DNA from: UBA2970 sp965221075
Lineage (GTDB): Bacteria; Verrucomicrobiota; Verrucomicrobiia; Limisphaerales; AAA164-E04
Assembly (NCBI GenBank): GCA_965221075.1
Contig: OZ244865.1
Location: 248,001 to 312,000 of the forward strand
Direction: 5' to 3'
Length of the DNA: 64,000 nucleotides
Part shown: in pieces, positions 63,393 to 64,000 of the stretch
How the letters are laid out: every line of letters starts with the position of its first letter
Numbering within the stretch: position 1 is the stretch's first letter
Made by a program: the position numbers and the translations under genes
The notes under the pieces: generated by a model
Seen by the model: the letters and a program-made list of their open reading frames with translations, nothing else
Told to the model about the DNA's origin: nothing
The model's database searches: none

Positions 63393-64000
63393 GCCAGGAG
63401 ACGGACACCATCGATCGCTTCGTCCAGAGCGACTACAAGTACGGCTTCTACACCGACATCGAGGCCGAGTCGGTGCCTGCCGGCCTCTCCGAGGACGTGA
63501 TCCGCTGGATCTCCGCCCGGAAGGAGGAGCCGGACTTCCTGCTCGAATGGCGGCTGAAGGCCTACCGGCACTGGCTGGGAATGAAGGAGCCCCGCTGGCC
63601 CCAGGTCAGCTACCCCGCCGTGGACTTCCAGGACATCGTCTACTACTCGGCGCCCAAGAGCCCCCAGGACGGTCCCCAGAGCCTGGAAGAGGTGGATCCC
63701 AAGCTGCTGGAGACCTACGAGAAGCTCGGCATTCCGCTCCACGAGCGGGCGCGCCTGGCCGGAGTGGCGGTGGACGCGGTCTTCGACAGCGTCTCGGTGG
63801 CCACCACCTTCAAGGAAACCCTGGCCGAGCACGGGGTGATCTTCTGCTCCTTCTCCGAGGCGGCCCGGGAGCATCCCGAGCTGGTCCGCAGGTACCTGGG
63901 CAGCGTGGTCCCCTACACCGACAACTTCTACGCCACGCTCAACTCGGCGGTGTTCAGCGACGGCTCCTTCGTCTTCGTGCCCCGTGGAGTGCGCTGCCCC
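63389..64000 (+). CDS. sufB: SufB, Fe-S cluster scaffold (partial)
   Basis: 204 codons are visible from ATG 63389, cut by the window edge. It shows the SufB N-terminus: YKYGFYTDIEAESVPAGLSEDVIRWIS, EWRLKAYRHW, and the start of the core, YTDNFYATLNSAVFSDGSFVFVPRGVRCP. It assembles Fe-S clusters with SufC and SufD, presumably encoded further on. Cotranscribed with the fur-like gene. Confidence 0.96.
   Translation, partial: MSQETDTIDRFVQSDYKYGFYTDIEAESVPAGLSEDVIRWISARKEEPDFLLEWRLKAYRHWLGMKEPRWPQVSYPAVDFQDIVYYSAPKSPQDGPQSLEEVDPKLLETYEKLGIPLHERARLAGVAVDAVFDSVSVATTFKETLAEHGVIFCSFSEAAREHPELVRRYLGSVVPYTDNFYATLNSAVFSDGSFVFVPRGVRCP

Overview
The window is GC-rich bacterial chromosome with a dense overlapping operon style (ATGA and GTGA junctions). 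A general-secretion (type II) pseudopilus operon, HemQ- and HemW-type haem genes, a biosynthetic arginine decarboxylase and a secreted carbohydrate-esterase-like enzyme suggest a diderm bacterium, perhaps of the Planctomycetota/Verrucomicrobiota kind. The lineage cannot be fixed from sequence alone.

Layout. (1) 1-11.1 kb, minus strand: a type II secretion operon read gspE-F-G-H-I-J-K-L-(M/C)-D. The secretin is divided between two ORFs that each carry their own signal peptide. (2) 11.2-16.0 kb, minus: a secreted RGG-rich protein, hemW, a cold-shock protein, hemQ and tilS. (3) 16.0-20.0 kb: a graveyard of nested insertion sequences (a 96-bp MITE, an IS630 remnant, an intact IS3-type element, a second IS3 end, and a fragment of a transposon toprim gene). 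(4) 20.1-27.1 kb, plus: a complete type I-G (formerly I-U) CRISPR effector operon, cas3-csb3-csb1-csb2. About 230 bp after it is a 49-bp sequence related to the right end of the transposon found in the CRISPR array. (5) 27.4-41.0 kb: tRNA-Pro and housekeeping genes (aminotransferase, speA, ptsI, aroK, queG, an esterase, a PpiC-type isomerase, a TlpA-like thioredoxin protein). (6) 41.4-56.7 kb: a very large CRISPR array with a 36-bp repeat, broken into 51 + 43 + 3 repeats by mobile elements. A 4.1-kb four-gene transposon sits exactly at a spacer/repeat boundary, and an IS21-type element starts five bases into a later repeat. (7) 56.8-59.05 kb: AT-rich cas4-cas1 fusion and cas2 at the leader-distal end. 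(8) 59.1-64 kb: a large hybrid histidine kinase, tRNA-Leu, and a fur-sufB iron/Fe-S operon that runs off the window.

How it fits together. Csb1/Csb2/Csb3 and Cas3 would form the interference complex, Cas4-Cas1 and Cas2 would acquire spacers, and the repeats (7-bp stem, ATTGAAGC tail) supply the crRNAs. The three parts are scattered over about 39 kb, differ in base composition and are bordered by mobile DNA, so the system looks assembled from separately moved modules. The most noteworthy points are the array-inserted transposon with a GTTT target duplication equal to the first bases of the repeat, its diverged right end beside the effector operon, and the split secretin.
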